Part shown: positions 32,526 through 40,112 of the stretch, in pieces
Layout of the letters: each line of letters opens with the position of its first letter
How positions within the stretch are numbered: the stretch's first letter is position 1
Assembly: GCA_934454525.1 (NCBI GenBank)
Contig: CAKSFM010000008.1
Coordinates: 1-64,000, forward strand
Reading direction: 5' to 3'
Length of the DNA: 64,000 nt
Source of the DNA: an uncultured Clostridia bacterium
GTDB taxonomy: Bacteria > Bacillota > Clostridia > UMGS1883
Position numbers and translations under genes: made by a program
Notes under the pieces: generated by a model
What the model was told of the DNA's origin: nothing
What the model saw: only the letters and a program-made list of their open reading frames with translations
Database searches by the model: none

Positions 32526-33551
32526 TTATCTTACCATTTCATCCTGAACGCCCGTTGATTTGTGCGATTTTATAACGCTTTCAATTTCATCAATGCTGCT
32601 TGCCGACATATCGCCGCTCACAGTGCACTTTACAGCCGAGAGCGCATTGCCGATTTCAAGCGCCCGGCGGACATCGCCGTGCGTAATCAGTCCGTACATA
32701 ACTCCGGCAAGATATGCGTCTCCGCTGCCGATTCTGTCGATAACCTCAATTCCGTTGTACGGCTCTTCCTCATAAAAAGCGCCGTCACAATATATTTTTG
32801 ATGTGAAATTATGCCTGTTCGGCGTGACCGCATGCCGCCGCGTTGTTGCAACAAGGCGGCAGCCGTACCGCTGCGCATATCCCTGCATTATTTCCTCAAG
32901 CGTGCCTGTGCGCCGCAGCATTCTGCGTGATGTTTCCTCCGAAACGAACAGCAGATCAACATACGGGAAAACCTTTTCTATAACCTCGCGCGCTTCGTCC
33001 TCGCTCCAGAGCGCCGCCCTGTAATTAACATCGAACGAAATCATCGCACCTGCCGCTTTAAAGCGTTTAATCATTTCAAGCGCCGTTTCGCGCAGCGTCT
33101 TTGATATGGCAAGCGTTATGCTGCTTATATGAAAAATTTTCGCCTTATCATATATATCGGACGGAATTTCGTCAATTGACAGCGAGCAAACCGATGACTC
33201 CGCCCTGTCATATATAACCGATGACTTGCGCGGATATGCTCCGCTCTCATAATAATAAATGCCGAGCCTTTTTTTCGGGGAATCGTCATAAACTATGTAA
33301 TCATCGCTGACATTTCCGTACCTTATTTTATTGCGCATAAAATGACCGAGCTTGTTTGAAGGCAGCCTTGTCACAAGCGCCGAGCGCACACCGAGCATTG
33401 CCGCACCCGAAACAACGTTCAGCTCCGACCCTGCGGCATTTTTCTCAAAAACCTCACTCTGGGAAATCTTCTCCTTATCCGGCGGAGAAAGCCGCATCAT
33501 TACTTCTCCAAGTCCGATAATATCAAATTCGGTATTTTCCTTAAATGTCAT
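32526..33551 (-). CDS. kdgK: 2-keto-3-deoxygluconate kinase (PfkB family)
   Basis: This 341-residue sugar kinase would phosphorylate 2-keto-3-deoxygluconate, the product of UxaA, to KDPG. PfkB features: 'GLGEVMMRLSPP' at the N-terminus, 'AAGSELNVVSGAAMLG', 'ISFDVNYRAALW' and the C-terminal anion hole 'DRIGSGDAYLAGVMYG', which has GSGD rather than the usual GAGD, with the catalytic Asp kept. Length and the N-terminal pattern fit KdgK better than fructokinase or ribokinase. It is 27 kb from uxaBA, with no aldolase nearby, so the pathway is scattered. Specificity is inferred by family resemblance. Confidence 0.8.
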   Translation of the reverse strand: MTFKENTEFDIIGLGEVMMRLSPPDKEKISQSEVFEKNAAGSELNVVSGAAMLGVRSALVTRLPSNKLGHFMRNKIRYGNVSDDYIVYDDSPKKRLGIYYYESGAYPRKSSVIYDRAESSVCSLSIDEIPSDIYDKAKIFHISSITLAISKTLRETALEMIKRFKAAGAMISFDVNYRAALWSEDEAREVIEKVFPYVDLLFVSEETSRRMLRRTGTLEEIMQGYAQRYGCRLVATTRRHAVTPNRHNFTSKIYCDGAFYEEEPYNGIEVIDRIGSGDAYLAGVMYGLITHGDVRRALEIGNALSAVKCTVSGDMSASSIDEIESVIKSHKSTGVQDEMVR

Positions 33552-33570
33552 AAAAAGTCCTTCTTTCCGA

Positions 33571-33619
33571 AAAAAATCTCTGCCATATGTTTTATTATAG
33601 CATACGGCAGAGATTTTTT
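33571..33619. terminator. Terminator after the spo0A operon
   Basis: AAAAATCTCTGCC and GGCAGAGATTTTTT arms around a 22-nt AT-rich loop, between the TauE-like gene and kdgK. The same AT-rich loop may hold part of the kdgK promoter. Confidence 0.7.
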
Positions 33620-33627
33620 CAATATTA

Positions 33628-33993
33628 TTAATGCTTTTTAAACAGTTTTACCGACTTAATTATTTCACCGCAGCCGAACACAAATATAAATGCTGCGAAG
33701 AGCTTTCCCAAAATGCGCGGTGAAAGCCTGACTGCAAGATATGCGCCCAAAACGGCGAACGGAGCGCCGCATAAAATCATCGGCAGTGCGGCTTTTGTTT
33801 CAATGTTTTTATTTTTGATATGAACAACAAGTGCCGCCGCAGCTGACGGAATAAAGTAGTAAAGATTCACCGTTTGTGCAGTATGCTGCGATGCGCCTGC
33901 AAATATCGTCAGCACCGGAATAAGAATCATTCCGCCGCCAACGCCCATTCCGCTTAAGATTCCCGACAAAAATCCTGCCGCCGCCAAAAGCAT
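33628..33993 (-). CDS. Half-size TauE/SafE (TSUP) permease, second half
   Basis: A 121-residue membrane protein with four transmembrane segments. It opens with the TauE/SafE motif 'AAGFLSGILSGMGVGGGMILIP', and the family core 'YYFIPSAAAALVVHIKNKNI' follows. Full-length members have eight segments in two homologous halves of about 120 residues; this gene is one half and the next upstream gene is the other, 12 nt apart. The two products probably pair to form one exporter of sulfite or another small anion. The substrate is not visible. Confidence 0.82.
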   Translation of the reverse strand: MLLAAAGFLSGILSGMGVGGGMILIPVLTIFAGASQHTAQTVNLYYFIPSAAAALVVHIKNKNIETKAALPMILCGAPFAVLGAYLAVRLSPRILGKLFAAFIFVFGCGEIIKSVKLFKKH

Positions 33994-34005
33994 ACAATCA
34001 CTCCT

Positions 34006-34359
34006 TTATCTGAAAAACATCCGCACAGCGGCAGTAATCATAACCGCCCCGAAACCGGCACGGATATACTTCACGGGCAGCCGTGACAGCAGCTTTGCAC
34101 CAACGGCAGCTCCGGCAATCCCCCCTGCCGAGGTTTTTAATATCATTTGCAGATCAGCGAAACCTGCGCGGCTGTACACAAACATTCCGGCAATCGTCAG
34201 CGGAAGAATGACTGCAATTGCGGTTGCATGCGCCTTTTTCTCCTCAACCCTCAGAAAGCGCTTCAATGCAAGCACCGCAACAATTCCTCCGCCCGATGCA
34301 AAAAATCCGTTTATAAAACCAACCGCCGCGCCGATGATATAGTTCCGTGCGCGCTTCAT
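34006..34359 (-). CDS. Half-size TauE/SafE (TSUP) permease, first half
   Basis: A 117-residue, four-segment membrane protein. 'AAVGFINGFFASGGGIVAVLAL' is the family motif, and 'KKAHATAIAVILPLTIAGM' matches the second helix region. Its start overlaps the stop of spo0A by one base (TGATG), so it is translationally coupled to spo0A. The partner half follows after 12 nt. The permease substrate is unknown. Confidence 0.82.
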   Translation of the reverse strand: MKRARNYIIGAAVGFINGFFASGGGIVAVLALKRFLRVEEKKAHATAIAVILPLTIAGMFVYSRAGFADLQMILKTSAGGIAGAAVGAKLLSRLPVKYIRAGFGAVMITAAVRMFFR

Positions 34360-35162
34360 CAGGAAACAAGCATTTCAAGGCGGAGTTTGTCCGCTATCAT
34401 TGCAATAAACTCGCTGTTTGTCGGCTTGCCCTTGTTATTGCTCACTGTATATCCGAACAGCTTGTAAAGCTCCTCCTCGTTTCCGCGTATGCAGGCAACC
34501 TCAATTGCGTGTCTTATGGCGCGCTCCACGCGGCTTGGCGATGTGTTGTGCCGCGTTGCAACTTTCGGATAAAGCTGCTTTGTCACGGCATTTATAAGCT
34601 CCGTATCCTTAATGCTCATAATAATAGCATCACGTAAATACTGGTAACCTTTAATATTTGCAGGCACACCGACCGAATGAATCGTATTTGTAACGGAAAT
34701 TTCAATTGCGCGGTCGCTCGGTCTGTCGCCGGTGTGAATATTTTCCGGCATTGCAATTCTTCCTCCGTGCTGCTTTGCGGCAAGCGATGTACTCAAAAGC
34801 TTTATTCTTTCATAGATTGTTTCCGGCTCACACGGCTTTATCATAAAGTAATCCGCGCCCAGCTCCATGCAAAGATTTGTCACGCTTTCCTTTTTCGCGC
34901 CCGTCATCACAATAACAATCGGTCTGCGTGAAGCCGGAATTGCATTTATATCTTTTAAAACGGCAATGCCGTCCTTTTTCGGAAGAACAATTTCCATCAG
35001 CACAACATCGGGCGTAAGCTCGCGGAGCATTTCCGTTGCCTCAATTCCGTCCGCCGCTTTTCCTACAATCTCAACATCGCCCTTTCCCTCAAAAAACACG
35101 CTGATTCTCGACATTAACTCTGCGCTGCTGTCAGCAAGCAGCAATTTTACCTTGTTTTTCAT
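34359..35162 (-). CDS. spo0A: Spo0A, sporulation master regulator, with altered receiver active site
   Basis: Spo0A starts sporulation when its N-terminal receiver is phosphorylated. The 267-residue protein aligns end to end with the family: receiver about 4-120, effector about 160-267 with the DNA-recognition region 'SRVERAIRHAIEVAC' and 'KPTNSEFIAMIADKLRLE'. In the receiver, the phosphoacceptor Asp of 'VLDIIMP' is Glu57 ('VVLMEIVLPKKDG', codon GAA), and the acidic pair after 'LLLA' is Asp11-Ser12 rather than Asp-Asp. Thr87 and Lys109 ('YFMIKP') are kept. The effector looks fully functional. The protein may therefore act without the usual phosphorelay. A promoter and AGGAGG box lie upstream; the two TauE-like genes follow in the operon. 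Confidence 0.95.
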   Translation of the reverse strand: MKNKVKLLLADSSAELMSRISVFFEGKGDVEIVGKAADGIEATEMLRELTPDVVLMEIVLPKKDGIAVLKDINAIPASRRPIVIVMTGAKKESVTNLCMELGADYFMIKPCEPETIYERIKLLSTSLAAKQHGGRIAMPENIHTGDRPSDRAIEISVTNTIHSVGVPANIKGYQYLRDAIIMSIKDTELINAVTKQLYPKVATRHNTSPSRVERAIRHAIEVACIRGNEEELYKLFGYTVSNNKGKPTNSEFIAMIADKLRLEMLVS

Positions 35163-35195
35163 TTTTTTCCTCCTGTAAAACTTGATTTCGTATAC

Positions 35196-35224
35196 ATATT
35201 ACCACATTTTGGAAACAAATGCAA
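35196..35224 (-). promoter_or_regulatory. Vegetative promoter for spo0A
   Basis: On the minus strand TTGCAT (35224-35219) and TAATAT (35201-35196, preceded by TGTGG) are exactly 17 nt apart, about 33 nt before the ATG. I see no clear 0A box (TGTCGAA) in this region. Confidence 0.6.
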
Positions 35225-35348
35225 GAGTTTTTTGCAAATATTTGGAAATATTTTTCCGTTAAATCCATCAACCTCTCAAAATCTGTTAAAATAGCCATTG
35301 ATTTTCAAGGTTTCCGGTGGTAATATATTGTGGAAAGGTTATGATCTT

Positions 35349-36698
35349 ATGAAATACATTAATTTTGCGACTAAGGATATAAAAAAGCTTTACCCTGCAA
35401 TTTTTTTAATAAATCTGCTGGGATTTATCCCCCTTTTGGCAGGAAGCACACCGAACAATGCGTTTAAATCAATGACTGCAGGTCTTAACCTTTTAACCTG
35501 TGTCAGAATCCCGTTTATCGCAGCAGTGATTTTTTACTTCTCGCTGACATCGAGCACAAATATTTTCAAGGCAATAAAAAACAATAAAAGAGGGATTCTG
35601 CGGTCGCTTATTTATATCATCGCTGTTACAGCGGTCTGTACGACATTTTTTGTGATATTTGCAGCGTTTTACTGCAAAGAGTTCGAGGTAAAAGCAAACC
35701 GAAGCATCGGCTTCATTCTGCTGACGCACATACTCTCCGTTTTGATGACTGTTTTTGAACCGTCCGAATATATGCTCGTGCTTACTGATTCTTCGTCACC
35801 TATCCGCAATTCGCTGAAAACAGTAAAAAAACTGGGATTGCCATGGCTTGCGGTGCAGATTATTATTGCAGCCCCTGCCGTCATCACTTCGTTAATGCGC
35901 AGCAGCACAGTCACAACCGTACATAGCATACTTTATATTTTTTATTCCCCGTTCGTTTATAACTTCTTCTATAATTTCTACCTGAGCGCTTTTGATGCCC
36001 ATGCTGTAAAAAAGTGCAGAAAAAGGCGCAGTTTTCGGGAATATATCGGTTTTGCGTTTAAGAATATTATTAAAATCTACCCGATAATAATACTGCTGCT
36101 TCTGCCGACAGCGCTGCTTTGGAAAGATGAAGCTTATGACAGATTCGGCTATCTCCTCTTTTTCGAGGGTACAAGCATTTATAAGCTTCTGCTTATTCCA
36201 ATAATTACGGCAATTCTGTTCAATTACTCAACCAAATCAAGCCTTAATATAGTCGAAGCAATTAAGGACAATAAAAAAGCAATTCTGAAAGCATATCCCT
36301 ATTTCGTTTTAATTGTACTCGCCGAAATTGCCACTCATCAGAGGATGCATTCCGAACTTGCAGCGTATATACTGGATTGGACTCACAGGCGTCCCATGCC
36401 GCTTATTATTTCCTGCGCGCTTCTGATTCCGTGCGCGGTTATTAAGGCGCTGCCGTGTCTGACAATGGCAGCGGATTCCGCGTCACCGATTAAAAACGCA
36501 TGGAAAACCGTAAAAAAAGCCGGTTTTCCATGGCTTATATGCGAATTGTTTTTCCTCGGATATTTTCTGTTTGATTACGGCTACTTATGGAAAATAGGGC
36601 GCACTGAAAATATAATACTTTCAAATATGATTTATCCGATCGTGATTAACCTCCGGTTTAATTTATATATGGGTGTAATAAATCAAGCGGAAAATTAA
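35349..36698 (+). CDS. Internally duplicated membrane protein of unknown function
   Basis: A 449-residue protein with about eleven hydrophobic segments. The two halves are homologous: 'SLTSSTNIFKAIKNNKRGIL' (about residue 60) pairs with 'STKSSLNIVEAIKDNKKAIL' (about 300), and 'TDSSSPIRNSLKTVKKLGLPWL' (about 155) pairs with 'ADSASPIKNAWKTVKKAGFPWL' (about 390). The ATG at 35349 follows GGAAAGG. I do not recognise the family. It lies between spo0A and spoIVB, which are neighbours in many Firmicutes, and diverges from spo0A. A link to sporulation is only positional. Confidence 0.78.
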   Translation: MKYINFATKDIKKLYPAIFLINLLGFIPLLAGSTPNNAFKSMTAGLNLLTCVRIPFIAAVIFYFSLTSSTNIFKAIKNNKRGILRSLIYIIAVTAVCTTFFVIFAAFYCKEFEVKANRSIGFILLTHILSVLMTVFEPSEYMLVLTDSSSPIRNSLKTVKKLGLPWLAVQIIIAAPAVITSLMRSSTVTTVHSILYIFYSPFVYNFFYNFYLSAFDAHAVKKCRKRRSFREYIGFAFKNIIKIYPIIILLLLPTALLWKDEAYDRFGYLLFFEGTSIYKLLLIPIITAILFNYSTKSSLNIVEAIKDNKKAILKAYPYFVLIVLAEIATHQRMHSELAAYILDWTHRRPMPLIISCALLIPCAVIKALPCLTMAADSASPIKNAWKTVKKAGFPWLICELFFLGYFLFDYGYLWKIGRTENIILSNMIYPIVINLRFNLYMGVINQAEN

Positions 36699-37046
36699 TG
36701 GGTCAGCAGCAAAATGCTGTTTCATTTTACTGCTGACCCTCAGCGTGTCGATAAACCTATCGACACGCTGGCAGACGTTGAAAAAGGAAGGTAAATCTGT
36801 TCGGCGCGCACTCGCCGGCGTACAAAGGTACGTTAGAGGGTGCGCCGGACGGAAACAAGCAACCCCCCCGAAATTTCGGGGGGTTAGAAGTCATCTAATC
36901 AAATGTCTGGTTTTGTTTTAACGTTTGTTTAAATAACTCTTTAATTTAATTATTGTAATAAAAATATAGTTTGCTTGTGGTTGACCAACTTTTTCGACAG
37001 TCTGTGGGTCAGCAGCAAAATGCTGTTTCATTTTACTGCTGACCCT
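36699..37046. repeat. Convergent intergenic region with 42-bp direct repeats and palindromes
   Basis: The 390-bp gap has no gene. An identical 42-bp hairpin unit (GGGTCAGCAG ... CTGCTGACCC) occurs at 36699-36740 and 37005-37046. Between them lie a perfect stem CAGCGTGTCGATA/TATCGACACGCTG (36741-36770) and the palindrome CCCCCCGAAATTTCGGGGGG (36861-36885). The units can stop transcription from both converging genes, or they bracket an old insertion. Confidence 0.7.
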
Positions 37047-37089
37047 TTCTTTCCGCCATTTTCCTGTGTTCAGAAGTTTTTAACACTTT

Positions 37090-38286
37090 CTATGCTGCTG
37101 CGAACATTCTTTCAATATAAATTCCGTATCCGCTTGTGGGATCGTTTACGAGCACATGCGTAACAGCGCCGACTATTTTCCCATTCTGAATTATCGGACT
37201 TCCGCTCATCCCCTGAACGATTCCGCCTGTTTTTTCAAGAAGCTGCTCATCCGTTATTTTAATCATAAGACCCTTTGCAGCTGCGCCGAAAGGCATTGTC
37301 CGCACAATTTTAATTCTATAGGAACGGACTTCATCGTCAACGGTTGAAAGAATGCTCGCGTCACCTGTTGTAACCTGACCGATAAGCCCCACCGGATACA
37401 AATTACCCTCAATGCCGGCATCGGCTGCAAGCGACCCGAAAATGCCCGAATCACAGTTTTTGGCAACAGTACCCGCAATCGTACCCATTGATGAAAAGCT
37501 GCCGCATATTTCTCCCGGAGTTCCGCGAACTCCCTTTGTAACGGAAACAACGCTGCTTTTTTCAATGGTGCCTTTCTGAACGCTGAACATAACTCCCGTG
37601 TCGGAATCGTTAATACCATGCCCCAGCGCCCCATATGTCATCGTTTCGGGATTGTAATAAGTCATTGTGCCAACGCCCGCCGTGCTGTCGCGCACCCATG
37701 CGCCGATGCGGAGTGCACCGCTGCTGTCTTTTGCCGGAATGAGTTTCATGCATTGCTCTTTTCCGCCTCTCAAAACGACCACGCTGTTTTCACCGTCACG
37801 CAGCAGCCTGCCGACATCTTTCCCCTCAGTGGGAAAGACGCCGTTGATTTTTGTTATGATATCGCCCTCGCAAATTCCAGCATCGGCAGCCGGAGAAGCT
37901 GTTCCGTCAGCTGTTTCAATCCGCTGCGTTCCGAGAACTATCAGTCCGTTATTATATATCCGCAGTCCTATAAGACTGCCGGACGCACACACTGACTGCG
38001 GCTTTGTAATGTGCAGCCGCACTTTTCTGTACGCAACCGCTCCTATCTTAAGCGCTGCACTGTACTCTCCGTCGGCAACGGGCAATACAGTGTTTTTTTC
38101 CGTATAAACGCAGGCATCCTTGGGAATATTTCCGATACTGATTCCCGCACCGAGCCGAGAGCTGACCGGCTGCCCGTTATACATAGTTATTTCGGGCGGA
38201 AATGAATAAATCATTTCAATATACATAAGCAACCCGACAGCGCCTGCGGCAGCAGCGCTTTGCAGGATTTTTCGCAGAATCTTCAT
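37090..38286 (-). CDS. spoIVB: SpoIVB peptidase (S55)
   Basis: SpoIVB is secreted from the forespore into the space between the membranes, where it signals activation of SigK in the mother cell. The 398-residue protein has an N-terminal membrane segment (about 8-27), a PDZ domain (about 95-185) and the S55 peptidase domain with the full triad: His223 ('GALGHGIND'), Asp346 ('KITDEQLL') and Ser361 ('GMSGSPI'). Spacing matches the B. subtilis residues 236, 363 and 378. The ATG at 38286 follows GGAGG; longer readings lack homology. Together with sigK it shows that the late engulfment checkpoint is encoded here. Confidence 0.94.
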   Translation of the reverse strand: MKILRKILQSAAAAGAVGLLMYIEMIYSFPPEITMYNGQPVSSRLGAGISIGNIPKDACVYTEKNTVLPVADGEYSAALKIGAVAYRKVRLHITKPQSVCASGSLIGLRIYNNGLIVLGTQRIETADGTASPAADAGICEGDIITKINGVFPTEGKDVGRLLRDGENSVVVLRGGKEQCMKLIPAKDSSGALRIGAWVRDSTAGVGTMTYYNPETMTYGALGHGINDSDTGVMFSVQKGTIEKSSVVSVTKGVRGTPGEICGSFSSMGTIAGTVAKNCDSGIFGSLAADAGIEGNLYPVGLIGQVTTGDASILSTVDDEVRSYRIKIVRTMPFGAAAKGLMIKITDEQLLEKTGGIVQGMSGSPIIQNGKIVGAVTHVLVNDPTSGYGIYIERMFAAA

Positions 38287-38378
38287 GCTTTTTCCTCCGA
38301 ACACGTAATCTCTTGTGTTATCATTCCTCAAGCACAAAAACGTATTCGCTGCCGCCAAAATTACATTAAATTAACAAA

Positions 38379-38911
38379 ATGGGGCTATATTAAAATGCGC
38401 ACATCGCATAAAGCATATTAAAGCAAAACAGATAAGCAAGTGCGTTTATCTGCCAAATTAACAGCTTAAGGTTAAAATTCGTAAAGACGAATTTTAATAT
38501 TTAAACATGCTTTATGCTACGAACAAACTTCACCCCTCGGAGTACCCTTGTACGCCTTCAGGCTCAGTTTGTCCGTTCTGCACTATTAGGCATAACAGAC
38601 TCGAACCCCATGCGGTTCAAAAAGGCAAATTTGTCGCAATAATGCGTTAAAATGCTCGTTAATAGATAAACTATTAACTGCGCTTTTGCCTTTTCTTGCA
38701 AAAAATTTGCTCTTTTTGAACTCGCAGACCCAATGCGCCGAAAAATTTTTGTTCAGCTGTTATTGCAGGGTGAAGCAAGGCTGTCGCCTTGCAAATCCCG
38801 AAAGAACGGCGGAGCGGAAATTTAACAAGCATTGGGCGCATGGTGTTCGAATCTGTTATGCCTATTCCTTTCGCCCCATGGGGCTATATTAAAATGCGCA
38901 CATCGCATAAA
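38379..38911. repeat. 34-bp direct repeats bracketing structured DNA and a MITE
   Basis: An identical 34-bp sequence starting ATGGGGCTATATTAAAATGC occurs at 38379-38412 and 38878-38911. Between them are a nested structure (GCATAAAGCAT at 38406 pairs with ATGCTTTATGC near 38507; inner stems CAGATAA/TTATCTG and TTAAAATTCGT/ACGAATTTTAA) and the second MITE copy. No gene is present in 38287-38921. Confidence 0.65.
38588..38863 (-). repeat. 276-bp MITE-like element, copy B
   Basis: An inverted copy of the element at 25634-25908. Terminal repeats AGGCATAACAGACTCGAAC (38588-38606) and its complement with one mismatch (38845-38863), again flanked by TA. Confidence 0.8.
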
Positions 38912-38921
38912 ACAATCGGGG

Positions 38922-39974
38922 TTACTTGCCGGCGCTTTTCAGAACATTTGCCTGATGTGCTGAATTTGTTGTTCCCGAAGAATGACCGACGGAATTATAA
39001 AAATATATGTCAAAATGTCCGCTGCAATCATTGCCCTTAACATAGTCATAGTTTATGCCTGCGCCGTAATTTCCGCTGCGCCAGTCTGTCCACACACCGC
39101 CCGGCGCCCATTCGTTTCCGGCATGCATGGCACTCGCCGCGCTCGCTGCAATCTTCCGCCCGTTTATCTCAATAATAACGCTGCGCTTGTTCCAGTTAAG
39201 CGTTCCGCCCCATATTTCTTTCATGGTTGCCGTGTCCGAAGCGGTAAGCGTTTCGCAGTCGGCATGTCCGCTGCCGACAGTGCGCCGTGCTTTAAAGCTT
39301 TTTCCGGTTGTAAGGTCTGTTACCTTGAAATCCGCATTAATCGGAACAACGTACTGCGCCTCGGTATACCAGTCGAGCAATTCGCCGTATTTAGCCGACG
39401 GCGTGCTTTTAACGGGAATGTGGTGCACGGGAATTGTGAGCTTCATCCCGGCATAAATCACGCTGGATTCCGTAAGTGAATTAGCTTTCAAAAGCTCATC
39501 AAAAGGAATTCCCGACTGTATGGCTATATTCCAAAGCGTGTCGTTACTTTTGACTGTATAGCTTGTATAAGTGACATATGGTTTGGCAGAAGAGCCGGCC
39601 GATGATGATGTTCCTCCCGATGATGGAATCCGCACCTTGTCACCCACATACAGTATGCTTTTTTCATTTGCACCGTTAGCACTCAAAAGACTCGAAAGCG
39701 ACACGCCGTAACGCTGCGCTATAAGGTAGTATGAGTCGCCTTTTTGCACGGTGTAATATGTATCAGTCGGAATGGTGACCTTGTCACCTATATACAGCAC
39801 ACTTTTTTCATTTGCACCGTTAACGCTCAGAAGCTTTGAAAGCGACACGCCGTAACGCTGCGCTATAAGGTAGTATGTATCGCCTTTTTGCACAGTGTAG
39901 CTCCAATCTGCAAAAGCAGCTGACGGTATCATTATTATTGCCGCTGCCGCCCCTATTAAATTTCTTTTTTTCAT
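38922..39974 (-). CDS. Secreted triple-LysM protein with conserved C-terminal domain
   Basis: A 350-residue exported protein. Signal peptide 1-22; LysM domains at about 25-69, 73-117 and 138-182 ('YTVQKGDTYYLIAQRYGVSLSKLL' type), which bind peptidoglycan glycan. A Ser/Gly linker separates LysM 2 and 3. Residues about 200-350 form a domain repeatedly seen with LysM in Clostridia, with 'RTVGSGHADCETLTASDT', 'NKRSVIIEINGRKIAASAASAMHAG' and 'GNDCSGHFDIYFYNS'; several conserved His/Asp/Cys hint at an enzyme, but its activity is not known to me. It is next to spoIVB, so a wall or spore cortex role is possible. Confidence 0.83.
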   Translation of the reverse strand: MKKRNLIGAAAAIIMIPSAAFADWSYTVQKGDTYYLIAQRYGVSLSKLLSVNGANEKSVLYIGDKVTIPTDTYYTVQKGDSYYLIAQRYGVSLSSLLSANGANEKSILYVGDKVRIPSSGGTSSSAGSSAKPYVTYTSYTVKSNDTLWNIAIQSGIPFDELLKANSLTESSVIYAGMKLTIPVHHIPVKSTPSAKYGELLDWYTEAQYVVPINADFKVTDLTTGKSFKARRTVGSGHADCETLTASDTATMKEIWGGTLNWNKRSVIIEINGRKIAASAASAMHAGNEWAPGGVWTDWRSGNYGAGINYDYVKGNDCSGHFDIYFYNSVGHSSGTTNSAHQANVLKSAGK

Positions 39975-40077
39975 AAAATATCACTCTCCTTGCTATATAT
40001 ATTCTCCGCAAAGGAGCAAAATCATTTATGTAAAATGAGGCTTCAGAACATTAAAAAACCAAATCTGTGAAATATTT

Positions 40078-40108
40078 TGAAGCCTGCGGCATTTTGCCGC
40101 AGGCTTCA
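40078..40108. terminator. Terminator after the rhamnosidase-like gene
   Basis: TGAAGCCTGCGGC and GCCGCAGGCTTCA are perfect 13-nt arms with a 5-nt loop, between the convergently placed ends of the LysM leader and the glycosidase gene. Confidence 0.8.
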
Positions 40109-40112
40109 ATTA

